Of a stretch of DNA of 64,000 nt, positions 38,770-48,166 are shown piece by piece. A model generated the notes under the pieces. That model saw only the letters and a list, made by a program, of their open reading frames with translations, did not search any database and had not been told where the DNA came from. The stretch is from Marinobacter bohaiensis (GTDB lineage: Bacteria > Pseudomonadota > Gammaproteobacteria > Pseudomonadales > Oleiphilaceae). Numbering within the stretch: position 1 is the first letter of the stretch; every line of letters begins with the position of its first letter. Location: the NCBI RefSeq assembly GCF_003258515.1, contig NZ_QGEH01000003.1, positions 62,001 to 126,000 of the forward strand. The letters are read 5' to 3'. The position numbers and the translations under genes were made by a program.

Positions 38770-40584
38770 ATGATTGAGCGCGAGGTGTTTCGCCCCAGCA
38801 TGTTGTATGTCGTCAGGTTGTGGTCCGGCAAATGCGCCTGGATCGTGTGGTGCGTGTTGGGCCTGCTGGCTCCGACTGTGGCGGCGCCGGCGAACGAGGT
38901 GGCGATAGAAATCGGTTCGCTCCATGACCAACTGGTCCGTGCCCCCGCGATGTTTCAGCGAGCGCCGACGGACCGGACCCTCGCGCAGCTTTCCCCCGAT
39001 GCGTACCAACCACTGACGGACGACGACGTTAACCAGGGCATCAGCGACCAGGCCTTCTGGATCCGCCTGCGACTGCGCAACAGCAGCGATCGACCGGTGC
39101 GCTGGGTGCTCAGCCATGAAACCACCTATCTGGACCGGTTGACGGTTCACTGGTCGGACAACGGCGGGCCCCGCCAGGTGCGGGCGCTGACCGACCGCGC
39201 GGTTTTTGCCAACCGGAGTGAAGCCTACCGTACGCTGGCCTTCGCACACGCCACGCCCGCCACCGGATACACCGATCTGATCCTGCGCCTGAGCAACGAC
39301 AAGCCCGACAGCGTCAGCCTCAACCTGCACCTGGCCGAAGCCTCGGTTTTCGCCGCCCAGTCCCGTCAGACCTATGCCGTCTACGGTCTCTACTACGGCG
39401 CCCTGCTGGTGTTGGTCTTCGTCTCGCTGGCGGCGGCCTGGATGCTGCGCCAGTGGGTCTATTTCCACTACGCGTTGTTCCTGGTGGCCAGCGGCCTGAT
39501 GTGGGCGCTGCTGAATGGGCTGGCCTACCAGTACCTGTGGCCGCAGGCGGTGTTCTGGCACAACGAGGGGTTTCACATCCTCTACCTGCTTATGGCGGCG
39601 GCTGCGTTCCAGTTTTCCCGTAGCTTCCTGTTTACCCGCCAGGGCTTCCCATGGATCGACCGCCTCATTCGCGTCGGACAGGCCGTTATGCTGGCGGGCG
39701 TGGTCCTGCGCTTTGCCGGTGTCTACCTGCCGGTTCTGGTGTTGTCCTATGTCTCCCTTGTGTCGTTGGTGCTGTTGGCGCCGCTGGGTTTCATGGCTTA
39801 TCGTCGGGGGCAGGTTTATGCCCGATGGTACGCCCTGGCCTGGGTGATTTACGGGGTGGGGCTGACGCTCAGCGTGATCAGTGCGTCCACCCGCTGGCTG
39901 CCCTGGGGCATGGAGTCCCTGGCTTTCGCCCAGGCGGCGGGGGTGCTTGAGGCACTGTTGCTGCTGGTGGCGCTGGGCGAGCGGCTCAGCGGCTGGGATC
40001 GGGACCGCCGGCTGGCCCTGCGCCTGGCGCAACAGGACCCGCTGACCGGGCTGACCAATCGGCGCGGTCTGGTGCCGGCCTACGAGGCGTTCCGGGAACG
40101 CTACGCGCAGACGCAGGTTCCGGTGTACCTGATCCTGATCGACCTGGACTACTTCAAGAACGTGAACGACACCTACGGCCATGAGGCCGGGGATCGAGTG
40201 CTGGTGGCGCTGGCGAGTTTGATGTCCCGGGTGAGCCGGCCGGCGGACGTGTGCATCCGTTATGGCGGGGAGGAGTTCGTCATCCTGCTGCAGGCGCCGT
40301 CAGAAGACGTGGCGTTGGACATCGCCGAGCGCATGCGGCAGGACTTCGCCGGGCAACCCACCGGACACGGCGGCTGCACGATCCAGCATACCCTGACGGC
40401 GGGGCTGTCACCGGTGTTTTCCGCCAACGGCCAGCTGTCGCTGAAGCAGGCGTTGCAGCAGGCGGACCAGGCGCTCTACCAGGCCAAGCGTGCGGGGCGC
40501 AATCAATGCCGGGCATACCGCCCGGCTGCGCAGGCGCTCCCGCGCCCAACCCGAAGTGAACGAGGCGTACACGATGTCGACTGA
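38770..40584 (+). CDS. 7TMR-DISM diguanylate cyclase
   Basis: A 604-residue sensor enzyme. A signal-like N-terminus is followed by a periplasmic 7TMR-DISMED2-type beta domain (about residues 45-190) and seven transmembrane helices (about 200-405). A GGDEF domain (about 430-590) follows with QDPLTGLTNRRGL, RPAD as RxxD inhibitory site, and an intact RYGGEEFVILL. It should produce c-di-GMP in response to an extracytoplasmic ligand, perhaps a carbohydrate. It overlaps the next gene by 11 bases. A start at the ATG at 38800 is possible. Confidence 0.9.
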   Translation: MIEREVFRPSMLYVVRLWSGKCAWIVWCVLGLLAPTVAAPANEVAIEIGSLHDQLVRAPAMFQRAPTDRTLAQLSPDAYQPLTDDDVNQGISDQAFWIRLRLRNSSDRPVRWVLSHETTYLDRLTVHWSDNGGPRQVRALTDRAVFANRSEAYRTLAFAHATPATGYTDLILRLSNDKPDSVSLNLHLAEASVFAAQSRQTYAVYGLYYGALLVLVFVSLAAAWMLRQWVYFHYALFLVASGLMWALLNGLAYQYLWPQAVFWHNEGFHILYLLMAAAAFQFSRSFLFTRQGFPWIDRLIRVGQAVMLAGVVLRFAGVYLPVLVLSYVSLVSLVLLAPLGFMAYRRGQVYARWYALAWVIYGVGLTLSVISASTRWLPWGMESLAFAQAAGVLEALLLLVALGERLSGWDRDRRLALRLAQQDPLTGLTNRRGLVPAYEAFRERYAQTQVPVYLILIDLDYFKNVNDTYGHEAGDRVLVALASLMSRVSRPADVCIRYGGEEFVILLQAPSEDVALDIAERMRQDFAGQPTGHGGCTIQHTLTAGLSPVFSANGQLSLKQALQQADQALYQAKRAGRNQCRAYRPAAQALPRPTRSERGVHDVD

Positions 40585-41428
40585 CCCGATTCTCGATACC
40601 TTGCTGCAACAGGCCGGCCTGCCCGAGGCGGCCGATCTGCAGGGACTCGGTGGGGGCTGTATCAACGATGCCTTTCGCGTCGCCCTGGTGGACGACACCA
40701 CGGTGTTCCTCAAACGGCACCGTTCGCCGCCGACCGGCTTTTTCGAGGCCGAAGCGGCCGGTCTGGCGGCCATGCTGGCCAGCGATTCGGTGCGAGTGCC
40801 CCGGGTGCTGGCGGTCGCCGAGGAAGGGCTGCTGCTGGAGTGGCTGTCCGGCTCACCGGGCCCCGGCTTTGCTGAGGAACTGGGGGCGCAACTGGCTGGT
40901 ATGCACCGGACGACCGACACGGCTTTTGGCTTTTCCTGCGATAACTTCTGCGGACTGACGCCCCAGCCCAACCCCCGGATGGACGACGGTCATGCCTTCT
41001 TCGGCGAGGCGCGCCTGCTGCACCAGGGCCGTCTGGCGCGGGATCAGGGGCTGCTCGGGAGCGCTGATATGACGTCGCTGGAACGGATCGCCGCGCGCCT
41101 GCCGGAGTGGATCCCGGTGCAACCGGCCAGCCTGATCCACGGCGACCTCTGGGGCGGTAACGTCCACGCCGGACCCGATGGCGAACCGGTGCTGATCGAT
41201 CCGGCGGCGCATTACGGCTGGGCGGAAGCCGACCTGGCCATGACCACGCTGTTCGGCCGTCAGCCAACAGCGTTTTACGAAGCCTACGCGGCGCACTCGG
41301 AACTGGCGCCGGACTGGGAAGAGCGGATTCCCCTGTACAACCTCTATCACCTGCTTAACCACCTCAATCTGTTCGGTGGTGGCTACGCGGGATCGGTCCG
41401 TGCTGTCCTGAGGCGGTTTGGCAGCTAG
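40574..41428 (+). CDS. Fructosamine kinase family protein
   Basis: A 284-residue member of the fructosamine-3-kinase/YniA family, an aminoglycoside-phosphotransferase-like fold. Key motifs: GGGCINDAFRV (ATP loop region), VFLKRH (lysine), SLIHGDLWGGNVH (catalytic loop) and PVLIDPAAHYGWAEADLA (metal-binding). Family enzymes phosphorylate ketosamines on glycated proteins or ribulosamines, leading to deglycation. Start ATG 40574 lies inside the end of the GGDEF gene, so translation is coupled. Confidence 0.9.
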   Translation: MSTDPILDTLLQQAGLPEAADLQGLGGGCINDAFRVALVDDTTVFLKRHRSPPTGFFEAEAAGLAAMLASDSVRVPRVLAVAEEGLLLEWLSGSPGPGFAEELGAQLAGMHRTTDTAFGFSCDNFCGLTPQPNPRMDDGHAFFGEARLLHQGRLARDQGLLGSADMTSLERIAARLPEWIPVQPASLIHGDLWGGNVHAGPDGEPVLIDPAAHYGWAEADLAMTTLFGRQPTAFYEAYAAHSELAPDWEERIPLYNLYHLLNHLNLFGGGYAGSVRAVLRRFGS

Positions 41429-41456
41429 CCGAGCGACGTCTCCGACTTAAAACGCA

Positions 41457-41484
41457 GAAAGCCAGCGCATGAGCGCTGGCTTTC
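41457..41484. terminator. Bidirectional terminator between fructosamine kinase gene and lipA
   Basis: A perfect 12-base stem, GAAAGCCAGCGC (41457-41468) and GCGCTGGCTTTC (41473-41484), with loop ATGA; A and T runs lie in the lower stem on both sides. Confidence 0.85.
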
Positions 41485-41513
41485 CTGTACCGGGACGGGG
41501 CTGACGGCGTTGC

Positions 41514-42563
41514 CTATTCAACGGCCTTGAGCGGAATCAGGTTGTCGTCTTTCGGCTCACGGGTTTCCGGTACTGCGGGCATGGCCAGGCCCAGGTTGTT
41601 CTGCTCGAACACCCGGTCGGCGCGGTAGCTGGAGCGGACCATGGGGCCGGACGGCACTTCCATGAAGCCTTTCTCCAGGCCGATCTCCCGATAGCGGTTG
41701 AACTCCTCCGGCGTGACGTAGCGCTCCACCGGCAGATGGTTCGGGGTGGGGCGCAGGTACTGGCCGATGGTCAGGATATCCACACCCACGGCGCGCAGGT
41801 CGTCCATGGTTTGCAGGATTTCCTCTTCGGTTTCTCCCAGGCCGACCATGATGCTGGTTTTGGTGAGCACGTCCGGGCGGTGTTTCTTGGCGTGCTCCAG
41901 CACCTTCAGGGTTTTCTGGTAGCCGGCGCGCGGATCGCGCACGTAGTGGGTCAGGCGCTCGACGGTTTCCACGTTCTGGGCGAACACGTCCAGGCCGGAG
42001 TCCACCACTTTCTCCACATAGGCGTCGACGGCATCGAAATCCGGCGTCAGCGCTTCCACCGCCACCTGCGGTGTGCGCGCCTTGATGGCGCTGACACAGG
42101 CAGCGTAGTGAGCGGCGCCGCCGTCTTCCAGGTCGTCCCGGTCGACCGATGTCAGCACGATGTAGCGCAGGCCCATCAGCTCCACGGACTTGGCGGTGTT
42201 TTCCGGTTCGTCCTGGTCCAGCCAGCCTTTGGGGTTACCCGTGTCCACCGCGCAGAACTTGCAGGCGCGGGTACAGACCGAGCCCATCACCATGATGGTG
42301 GCGGTGCCGTTGTTCCAGCATTCCCCGATGTTGGGGCAGTGGGATTCCTGGCACACCGTACTCAGCCGGTGTTCCTTGACGTTGCGCTGCACCGCATCGA
42401 AACGCTCGCCGCCGGGCATTCGCGCCCGTAACCAGCTGGGCTTGCGCGAGACCGGAGTCTCGGCGTTGGAAGAGCGTTTGATGCCGTCCTTGATGGCCGA
42501 GAATCCCTGTTCGCTGCGGTACTTGGAACCACTGGAAATGCGGTTGCTGGCGCCATCAGTCAT
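41514..42563 (-). CDS. lipA: Lipoyl synthase
   Basis: A 349-residue radical-SAM enzyme that inserts two sulfurs into octanoyl-lipoyl domains. The auxiliary cluster ligands are in [12 protein letters not shown], the radical-SAM cluster in CTRACKFC, and the C-terminal [10 protein letters not shown] is typical. The N-terminal extension of about 50 residues is usual for this group. Its partner lipB is about 28 kb away on the other strand, unlike the lipB-lipA pair of Pseudomonas. No strong ribosome site is visible. Confidence 0.97.
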   Translation of the reverse strand: MTDGASNRISSGSKYRSEQGFSAIKDGIKRSSNAETPVSRKPSWLRARMPGGERFDAVQRNVKEHRLSTVCQESHCPNIGECWNNGTATIMVMGSVCTRACKFCAVDTGNPKGWLDQDEPENTAKSVELMGLRYIVLTSVDRDDLEDGGAAHYAACVSAIKARTPQVAVEALTPDFDAVDAYVEKVVDSGLDVFAQNVETVERLTHYVRDPRAGYQKTLKVLEHAKKHRPDVLTKTSIMVGLGETEEEILQTMDDLRAVGVDILTIGQYLRPTPNHLPVERYVTPEEFNRYREIGLEKGFMEVPSGPMVRSSYRADRVFEQNNLGLAMPAVPETREPKDDNLIPLKAVE

Positions 42564-42713
42564 GAAAAATGCTGCTCACTACAGGAAATGGGGGAGAAAA
42601 GATCAGGGTAAATGCTAAAGAATGCACTACAGGCATACAAGCAGTATAAGCCCTATGTCCCATATAGAACACCGGTATGAGCCGCCTCGGTCAAGGCGGC
42701 CAGCGGAGCCGGC

Positions 42714-43583
42714 CTATACCGGCATCACCCAGGGCGACATGCCGTCGCGAATCACCCGGCGCAGGCCCACCATGCCGCGGCCAATGGCATCCGCCGGTTC
42801 GCTTTCCGTGGTCACCATGTAGGACGGGTAGGGGAAGGCCGGCGCGTTGGGCACCCGGAACAGCCGCCCCTCGTCCAGCAGGCCGCGGATGGCACGCTCG
42901 CGGAAGTAGCCGGCGCCGCCCGCGGACAGGATGTAACTCAGGCCCAGCGGTCCCACGCCGACGAAGATCCCCGAACGCTTGAGGTTGGGGAAGGCCTGGT
43001 CGTGATGGGCCGAGAACTCCGGCCCCCAGTCGACGTAGACATAGTGTTCGTTCTCGGCGGTGAAGCCGGAGGGGTCGGTGGTCACCATGATCAGCCGTTC
43101 TTCCTCCAGCATCTCCACCACCAGTCCGGGGTGGTACAGCGGCGAATAGACCACGGCGATATCGAGGATGCCCCGTTCCACCTTGCCGATCAGGCTGGCG
43201 GAATCCCCCACCTCGGTGCGCACGGCCACCTCCGGGCAGTTCTTGCGCATCCACACCAGCCAGTTCAGTAACAGGGGATTCCACAGGCTCAGCTCACCGC
43301 CGACCGACAGCACGTGCTCGTGCTCGGTAGACACATTGACGTCATGCCGGGCTCGCTCCCACACCTGCAGGATCGACATGGCCGAGGGCATGAAGCGGTC
43401 TCCCTGGGGCGTCAGGCTGGCGCCGTGGCGGCCCCGCACGAACAGCGACTGGCCCAGCTGGCTTTCCAGCGAGCGGATGCGGGCGGTCACTGTGGTCTGG
43501 GAAATACTCAGCCGATCGGCGGCTTTAATGAAACTTCCGGTCTCCGCGACGACCAAAAACGTACGGGCCAGTTCTGTATCCAT
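42714..43583 (-). CDS. LysR-type transcriptional regulator
   Basis: A 289-residue regulator. The winged helix-turn-helix occupies residues 1-62 (FLVVAETGSFIKAADRLSIS, TVTARIRSLE, LFVRGRHG), and an effector-binding periplasmic-type domain follows. It is divergent from the CRP-like gene across an AT-rich 128-base gap, the classic arrangement for a LysR regulator, so the CRP-like gene or itself is the likely target. The ATG at 43583 is used; a TTG eight codons earlier is possible. Ligand unknown. Confidence 0.92.
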   Translation of the reverse strand: MDTELARTFLVVAETGSFIKAADRLSISQTTVTARIRSLESQLGQSLFVRGRHGASLTPQGDRFMPSAMSILQVWERARHDVNVSTEHEHVLSVGGELSLWNPLLLNWLVWMRKNCPEVAVRTEVGDSASLIGKVERGILDIAVVYSPLYHPGLVVEMLEEERLIMVTTDPSGFTAENEHYVYVDWGPEFSAHHDQAFPNLKRSGIFVGVGPLGLSYILSAGGAGYFRERAIRGLLDEGRLFRVPNAPAFPYPSYMVTTESEPADAIGRGMVGLRRVIRDGMSPWVMPV

Positions 43584-43711
43584 AATTGAATCCGAAAGTT
43601 CAATCAAAAATGTTGCTAGATAAGATCAATATAAATCAGTTTTTATGAGTGAAAGCAAGTGTAATAATAGCGCGCTAACGATTTCGCACGTCAGTCAGGT
43701 GGAGTTATGTA
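43584..43711. promoter_or_regulatory. AT-rich divergent promoter region of LysR and CRP-like genes
   Basis: 128 bases clearly more AT-rich than the flanking genes. TAATAAT near 43671 could be the -10 box of the plus-strand gene. LysR-type T-N11-A sites are expected here but cannot be singled out by eye. Confidence 0.45.
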
Positions 43712-44461
43712 ATGGGAAAACATAATGATGTACTCGTTTCATCTGCCTCGCAGATTCTGAACCAACCTTCCTCTTCATCATCAAGCGTCCTCTCCAACGA
43801 AATTCCCGAACCCTACGGCTGGTCCACCAAGGATCCCGGCGAAGGTCGGGCCCGCGCCCTGCGCAACAGTCTTGCCCGCGTCCTGGGCTGGGGCATGCCG
43901 GACCGGCTGTCGCGCCAGCGTCGCCAGTCGCTGGATGAAATGGCGGCCCTGTTCGAGCACCGTACCTACGGGGCCGAGGTTAACCTGGAGAATCGCGGCA
44001 GTACCTGGAAGAAAATCTATCTGGTGGAATACGGCATTGCCCGTCTGTATCGCAAGAACGACGAAGGCCGCGTCAGCATCCATCATTTCTTTGAAGAAGG
44101 CAGTGCCATCTGGCCGGTGTTCGCCCGGACCCGCTCCGAACGAAACACCCTGTGCCTGACCACCGTCACACCCTGCACGGTCTGGGAGGCCGACTTCCTG
44201 CCATTCCGTGACTGCATCAAGCAGGAAGGCGAAGGGACCTGGGACCACTTCGCCCTGGCCCTGATGGAAGAACTGGCTGAACGCGCCACCATGCGCGAGT
44301 TCGAACGCCAGACCCTGAGCGCCGAGGAGCGCTACCAGATCATGGTGCGCGACTACCCCGAACTGGTCGAGCGTGTGCCCGACTATCAACTGGCAGCCTG
44401 GCTGGGCGTGGCTACCGCAACCTACTCGCGTCTGAAGAACGGACGTAGCCGCCGCCACTGA
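43712..44461 (+). CDS. CRP/FNR-like transcriptional regulator without iron-sulfur ligands
   Basis: A 249-residue protein. A serine-rich, probably disordered N-terminus (about 1-45) precedes a cyclic-nucleotide-binding-type beta roll (about 75-165) and a C-terminal helix-turn-helix in YQLAAWLGVATATYSRLKNG. There is no clustered cysteine motif, so it is not an oxygen sensor of the Anr type. Its effector is unknown. GGAG precedes the ATG. Confidence 0.82.
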   Translation: MGKHNDVLVSSASQILNQPSSSSSSVLSNEIPEPYGWSTKDPGEGRARALRNSLARVLGWGMPDRLSRQRRQSLDEMAALFEHRTYGAEVNLENRGSTWKKIYLVEYGIARLYRKNDEGRVSIHHFFEEGSAIWPVFARTRSERNTLCLTTVTPCTVWEADFLPFRDCIKQEGEGTWDHFALALMEELAERATMREFERQTLSAEERYQIMVRDYPELVERVPDYQLAAWLGVATATYSRLKNGRSRRH

Positions 44462-44593
44462 GGCGCCCGGCGACAGGCGGCGGATAACGCCACCTGCCTT
44501 TCGTGCCATCGTCGAGGTTCGCAGGGAGCGCGAACCACGGTGAGCACTCCAACCTTCCCGCCTCTTCTTTTCGCTTATCGCACCAAATCCCGC

Positions 44594-45124
44594 TCAGCGC
44601 ACCATGCGTGGCAAGACATCGATCTGGTCCGGCCGGCGCCGGTGGTGCATCACCATGGCAATGTGGCCAACGATGGTCACCAGCATCAACCAGCCCAGCC
44701 AGCTGTGCAGCCAGTTGCCCGGCTCGACCATCCAGGCGATCTCGTCGCCTTCAAAGCCTGCGAACAGGGGTATCCCGAAGGGATCGAACGCGCGTCCCGA
44801 GCCGTATTGGCGCAGCAGGGCCAGCGCCGGCACCACGAATAACAGGCCATAGAGCCCGACGTGGCCCAGTTTGGCCAGGGCGTTGATCGACGCCGGTCGG
44901 CTGGACAGGTTCGACAGCGCCCAGAGCGCGCGGATGACCACGAGAATCAGCAGCAGGAAGCCGAGCGGCTTGTGGGTGGCCCACAGGAATTCCTCGACCG
45001 GCGTGTCGCTGAGCAGTGCATGGGCGGTGGCGCTGAGGAACTGCCAGAGAATCAGCAGGGCCATCCCCCAGTGCAGCCAGCGGCTGACTTGCCCGTAACG
45101 CTCGGCGTTGTCCCTGATCGACAT
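44594..45124 (-). CDS. Cytochrome b561 family protein
   Basis: A 176-residue di-heme membrane protein with four transmembrane helices, resembling E. coli CybB. Candidate heme-ligand histidines lie in RWLHWGMALLI, ATHKPLGFLL, NWLHSWLGWLM and VGHIAMVMHH. Family members move electrons between quinones and superoxide or periplasmic partners. The ATG at 45124 has a strong GGGAGGGAGAA ribosome site; the longer open frame upstream is not supported. Divergent from the one-carbon cluster. Confidence 0.9.
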   Translation of the reverse strand: MSIRDNAERYGQVSRWLHWGMALLILWQFLSATAHALLSDTPVEEFLWATHKPLGFLLLILVVIRALWALSNLSSRPASINALAKLGHVGLYGLLFVVPALALLRQYGSGRAFDPFGIPLFAGFEGDEIAWMVEPGNWLHSWLGWLMLVTIVGHIAMVMHHRRRPDQIDVLPRMVR

Positions 45125-45428
45125 GTTTCTCCCTCCCATCAGTGTGTTATCGGTTTTTATCAAGCATAGCGGAAATCGATGCCGGTTCCTTTCAGACCAT
45201 TGGTTCCGCCTCCGTTTCCGGGAGTGACCGCGGGTTCTGCGGAAAGTTGCAGACATCAGGTTCCCGTTCCCGAAAACCGCCATGCCGTTTTTGGTTGATT
45301 GTGTGTCGCATTCGTTCAGCCAGCGGTGGCCAAAGGCTTTCAGATTGAGAACAGGCAGGTGGGCCGGATGCGGTCACACCGGTTGTTATCAGCGGCCGCC
45401 GCGGGTGGCCCCAGTCGCAGGTGATCCT
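45125..45428. other. Divergent intergenic region ahead of the one-carbon cluster
   Basis: 304 bases between cytochrome b561 and the dimethylglycine-oxidase-like gene. No gene and no clear -35/-10 pair seen. It should hold the control site for the flavoprotein gene, perhaps for the GbdR-like regulator encoded downstream. Confidence 0.35.
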
Positions 45429-47999
45429 ATGGCTCAGCTTCCGGAAAGTGCAGACGTCGTCATCATCGGTCAGGGCGGCATTGTCGGGGCCTCCGTGGCC
45501 CACCACCTGATCGGGCAGGGCTGGACCAACATCGTGGGCCTGGAGAAATCCGCCATTCCCACCGACATCGGCTCCACATCCCACGCTTCGGATTTCTGTT
45601 TCACCACCTCCCACGACAAGCTCAACATCTACACCACCCGGTACAGCCAGGCGTTCTACGCCAAGCGCGGCAACTATCTGCAGAAGGGCGGTATGGAAGT
45701 GGCTCACGTGGACGACCCGGAACGCATGGACGAGCTGCGCCGCAAGGTGGCCTCCGGCAAGGCGTTCGGCAGCAACGTCAGCCTGATCACGCCGTCCCAG
45801 GCCAAGGAACTGTTCCCGCTGGTGGACGAGACGAAAATCCAGGGCGCCCTGTGGGACCCGGACGCGGGCCTGGTGGTGCCGCGCTCCCAGAAGGTGGCCG
45901 GCGACCTGGTGGACGAGGCGGTGGCCAGCGGCCACCTGCAGGCGTTTGCCAACACCCCGGCCCGGCGCATCGACGTGCAGGACGGCCGGGTGTGTGGCGT
46001 GGAAACCGACCGCGGCTACATCCGCGCCAACTACGTGGTGCTGACCATCGGCATCTGGGGGCCGCTGATGGCGAACACCGCCGCTGCGCCCTTGCCGTTG
46101 ATGCCGGTGGAACATCCGCTGCTGTTCTTCGGACCCTACGACGCACTCAAGGGCACCGGCGAGGAGATGGTCTGGCCGCTGTTCCGCGATCAGGGCAACT
46201 CCGCCTACGTGCGCGACACCGGCGACCCGTCCACCACCGAAGGCGGCCACGTGGAGTGGGGCTATTACGAGCCGGACAATCCCCGCCTGGTTAACCCCTG
46301 GGACATCGCCGAGCCGGGCGATGCGCGGCTCTCCCCATCGATGCGCGATCTCAGTCTGGAGCAGGTGATGTCCGCCTACGAAAAAGCCATCGAGATGACC
46401 CCCATCCTGGGCGAGTTGGGCTGGGAGGAGAAGCGTTCCTTCAACGGTCTGCTGTCGGTCACGCCCGATGGCGGTTCCATGATCGGCGAGACGCCGGAAG
46501 TCCGGAATCTGTGGTTCTGCGAGGCGGTCTGGGTCAAAGACGGCCCCGGCGCTGGCAAGGTGCTGGCGGACTGGATGACCACCGGCCGCGCGCCGATGGA
46601 CCCGCACAGCGTCGACATCGCCCGCTTCTACCCGGTACAGAAGCGACCGGGTTACGTCTATGACCGCTGTTACGAGACCGCCAAGAAGATCTACACCCCG
46701 GCGGTGCATCCGCGCGAGCCCTACGAGAGCGGCCGTCGCCTGCGCACCAGCCCCTTCTACCTGCGCGAGGTGGCACTGGGCGGGTACTTCATGGAAGCGG
46801 CGGGCTGGGAGCGGGCTCATGGCTACCAATCCAACGAGGCCACCCTGTTAACAAAGTACCGGGATCGTATCCCGGTGCGGGAAAACGAGTGGGATGCGCG
46901 CCACTTCTGGGAGGTTTCCAACGCCGAGCAGCTGGAGATGAGCGACAACGTGGGCATGATCAACCTGTCCCACTTTGCCATCTACGACATCGCCGGCCCG
47001 GACGCCGAGGCCCTGCTGGAATACCTGTCGGTGGCCAAGGTGGGCGGCACCACGCCGGTGGGCAAGGGCGTTTACACCCATTTTCTGGACAGCGTCGGCG
47101 GCATCCATTCCGATCTCACCATCGTGCGACTGGAGAGCGATCGCTACCGGGTGATCTGCGGCGGCGACACTGGCCATCGTGACCTGGTCTGGATCAAGCG
47201 CCGGGCCGCAGAGAAGGGCTTTAACGATTACGACGTGGAAGACCGCACCGACGCGCTGGCCACGCTGGGGCTCTGGGGGCCCAACGCCCGGGCCACCCTG
47301 GAACCGTTCATGGACGATCCGGACGAACTGTCCGATGAGCGTTTCCCGTTCGCCACCGCCCGCAACATCTGGGTGCAGGGCATCCCGGTCTGGGCGTTTC
47401 GAATTTCCTACGTCGGCGAGCAGGGCTGGGAGCTGTACGTGCCGTTCAGCTACGGCCTGCGCCTGTGGGATCTGCTCTACGAAGCTGGCGTCACGCCGGT
47501 GGGTATCGAGACCTACGCCAATACCCGGCGTCTGGAAAACAGTCTGCGCCTGCAGAATGTCGACCTGGAGACCGACTACAACCTGTACGAGGCGGATCTG
47601 GCCCGGCCCAAGGTGAAAGAGGCGGAATTCCACGGCAAGGCGGCGTATCTGGAGCAGCGCGAGCGAGCCCACCAGCCGGCCTACCTGTGCACGCTGACCC
47701 TGCTGGAGAACCGGGACGCCAACGGTGTGGCGCGCTACCCGGTGGGGCAGTGGCCGATTCTCGATCCCGACTCCGGTGAGGTGCTGGTGGACAGCGAAGG
47801 GCGCCGATCGTACAACAGCAGTGTCGCCTTCGGGCCCTCGGTGGGGCAGACCATCCTGCTGGGCTACATCCCCCACGAATACGCCCAGGAGGGCCGGGAG
47901 CTGCTGCTGGAATACTTCAGTGAACACTATCCGATCCGCATCGAATCGGTTGGCTATCGCGGTCTCTACGATCCGGACAACGCCCGTCAGCGTTCCTGA
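45429..47999 (+). CDS. Dimethylglycine/sarcosine oxidase-type flavoprotein fused to GcvT-like folate domain
   Basis: An 856-residue two-part enzyme. An N-terminal DAO-type FAD domain starts DVVIIGQGGIVGASVAHHL; residues about 430-856 are GcvT-like and should bind tetrahydrofolate. This is the architecture of dimethylglycine oxidase/dehydrogenase, which oxidises an N-methyl group and delivers it as 5,10-methylene-THF. The covalent-FAD position reads GSTSHASDF, so the histidine is kept but the usual W is S. Start 45429 is preferred because the preceding 49 codons have no family match. Substrate could be dimethylglycine, sarcosine or a related methylamine. Confidence 0.85.
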   Translation: MAQLPESADVVIIGQGGIVGASVAHHLIGQGWTNIVGLEKSAIPTDIGSTSHASDFCFTTSHDKLNIYTTRYSQAFYAKRGNYLQKGGMEVAHVDDPERMDELRRKVASGKAFGSNVSLITPSQAKELFPLVDETKIQGALWDPDAGLVVPRSQKVAGDLVDEAVASGHLQAFANTPARRIDVQDGRVCGVETDRGYIRANYVVLTIGIWGPLMANTAAAPLPLMPVEHPLLFFGPYDALKGTGEEMVWPLFRDQGNSAYVRDTGDPSTTEGGHVEWGYYEPDNPRLVNPWDIAEPGDARLSPSMRDLSLEQVMSAYEKAIEMTPILGELGWEEKRSFNGLLSVTPDGGSMIGETPEVRNLWFCEAVWVKDGPGAGKVLADWMTTGRAPMDPHSVDIARFYPVQKRPGYVYDRCYETAKKIYTPAVHPREPYESGRRLRTSPFYLREVALGGYFMEAAGWERAHGYQSNEATLLTKYRDRIPVRENEWDARHFWEVSNAEQLEMSDNVGMINLSHFAIYDIAGPDAEALLEYLSVAKVGGTTPVGKGVYTHFLDSVGGIHSDLTIVRLESDRYRVICGGDTGHRDLVWIKRRAAEKGFNDYDVEDRTDALATLGLWGPNARATLEPFMDDPDELSDERFPFATARNIWVQGIPVWAFRISYVGEQGWELYVPFSYGLRLWDLLYEAGVTPVGIETYANTRRLENSLRLQNVDLETDYNLYEADLARPKVKEAEFHGKAAYLEQRERAHQPAYLCTLTLLENRDANGVARYPVGQWPILDPDSGEVLVDSEGRRSYNSSVAFGPSVGQTILLGYIPHEYAQEGRELLLEYFSEHYPIRIESVGYRGLYDPDNARQRS

Positions 48000-48166
48000 A
48001 GGGCGCGACAACGAAGCCGGTACACCGCCGGCTTCGTGCGTTGTTGCGTGCGTCTGTCCGCAAGGCTTGCGAGCCGGGTTGTCGGGGATTATTGTCAGGG
48101 AATGAACCGCTGTCCCGCAGGGCGGGGCAGCCAGCCGGGACCGGTGCGTCCCGAGGGGGTGATGGC

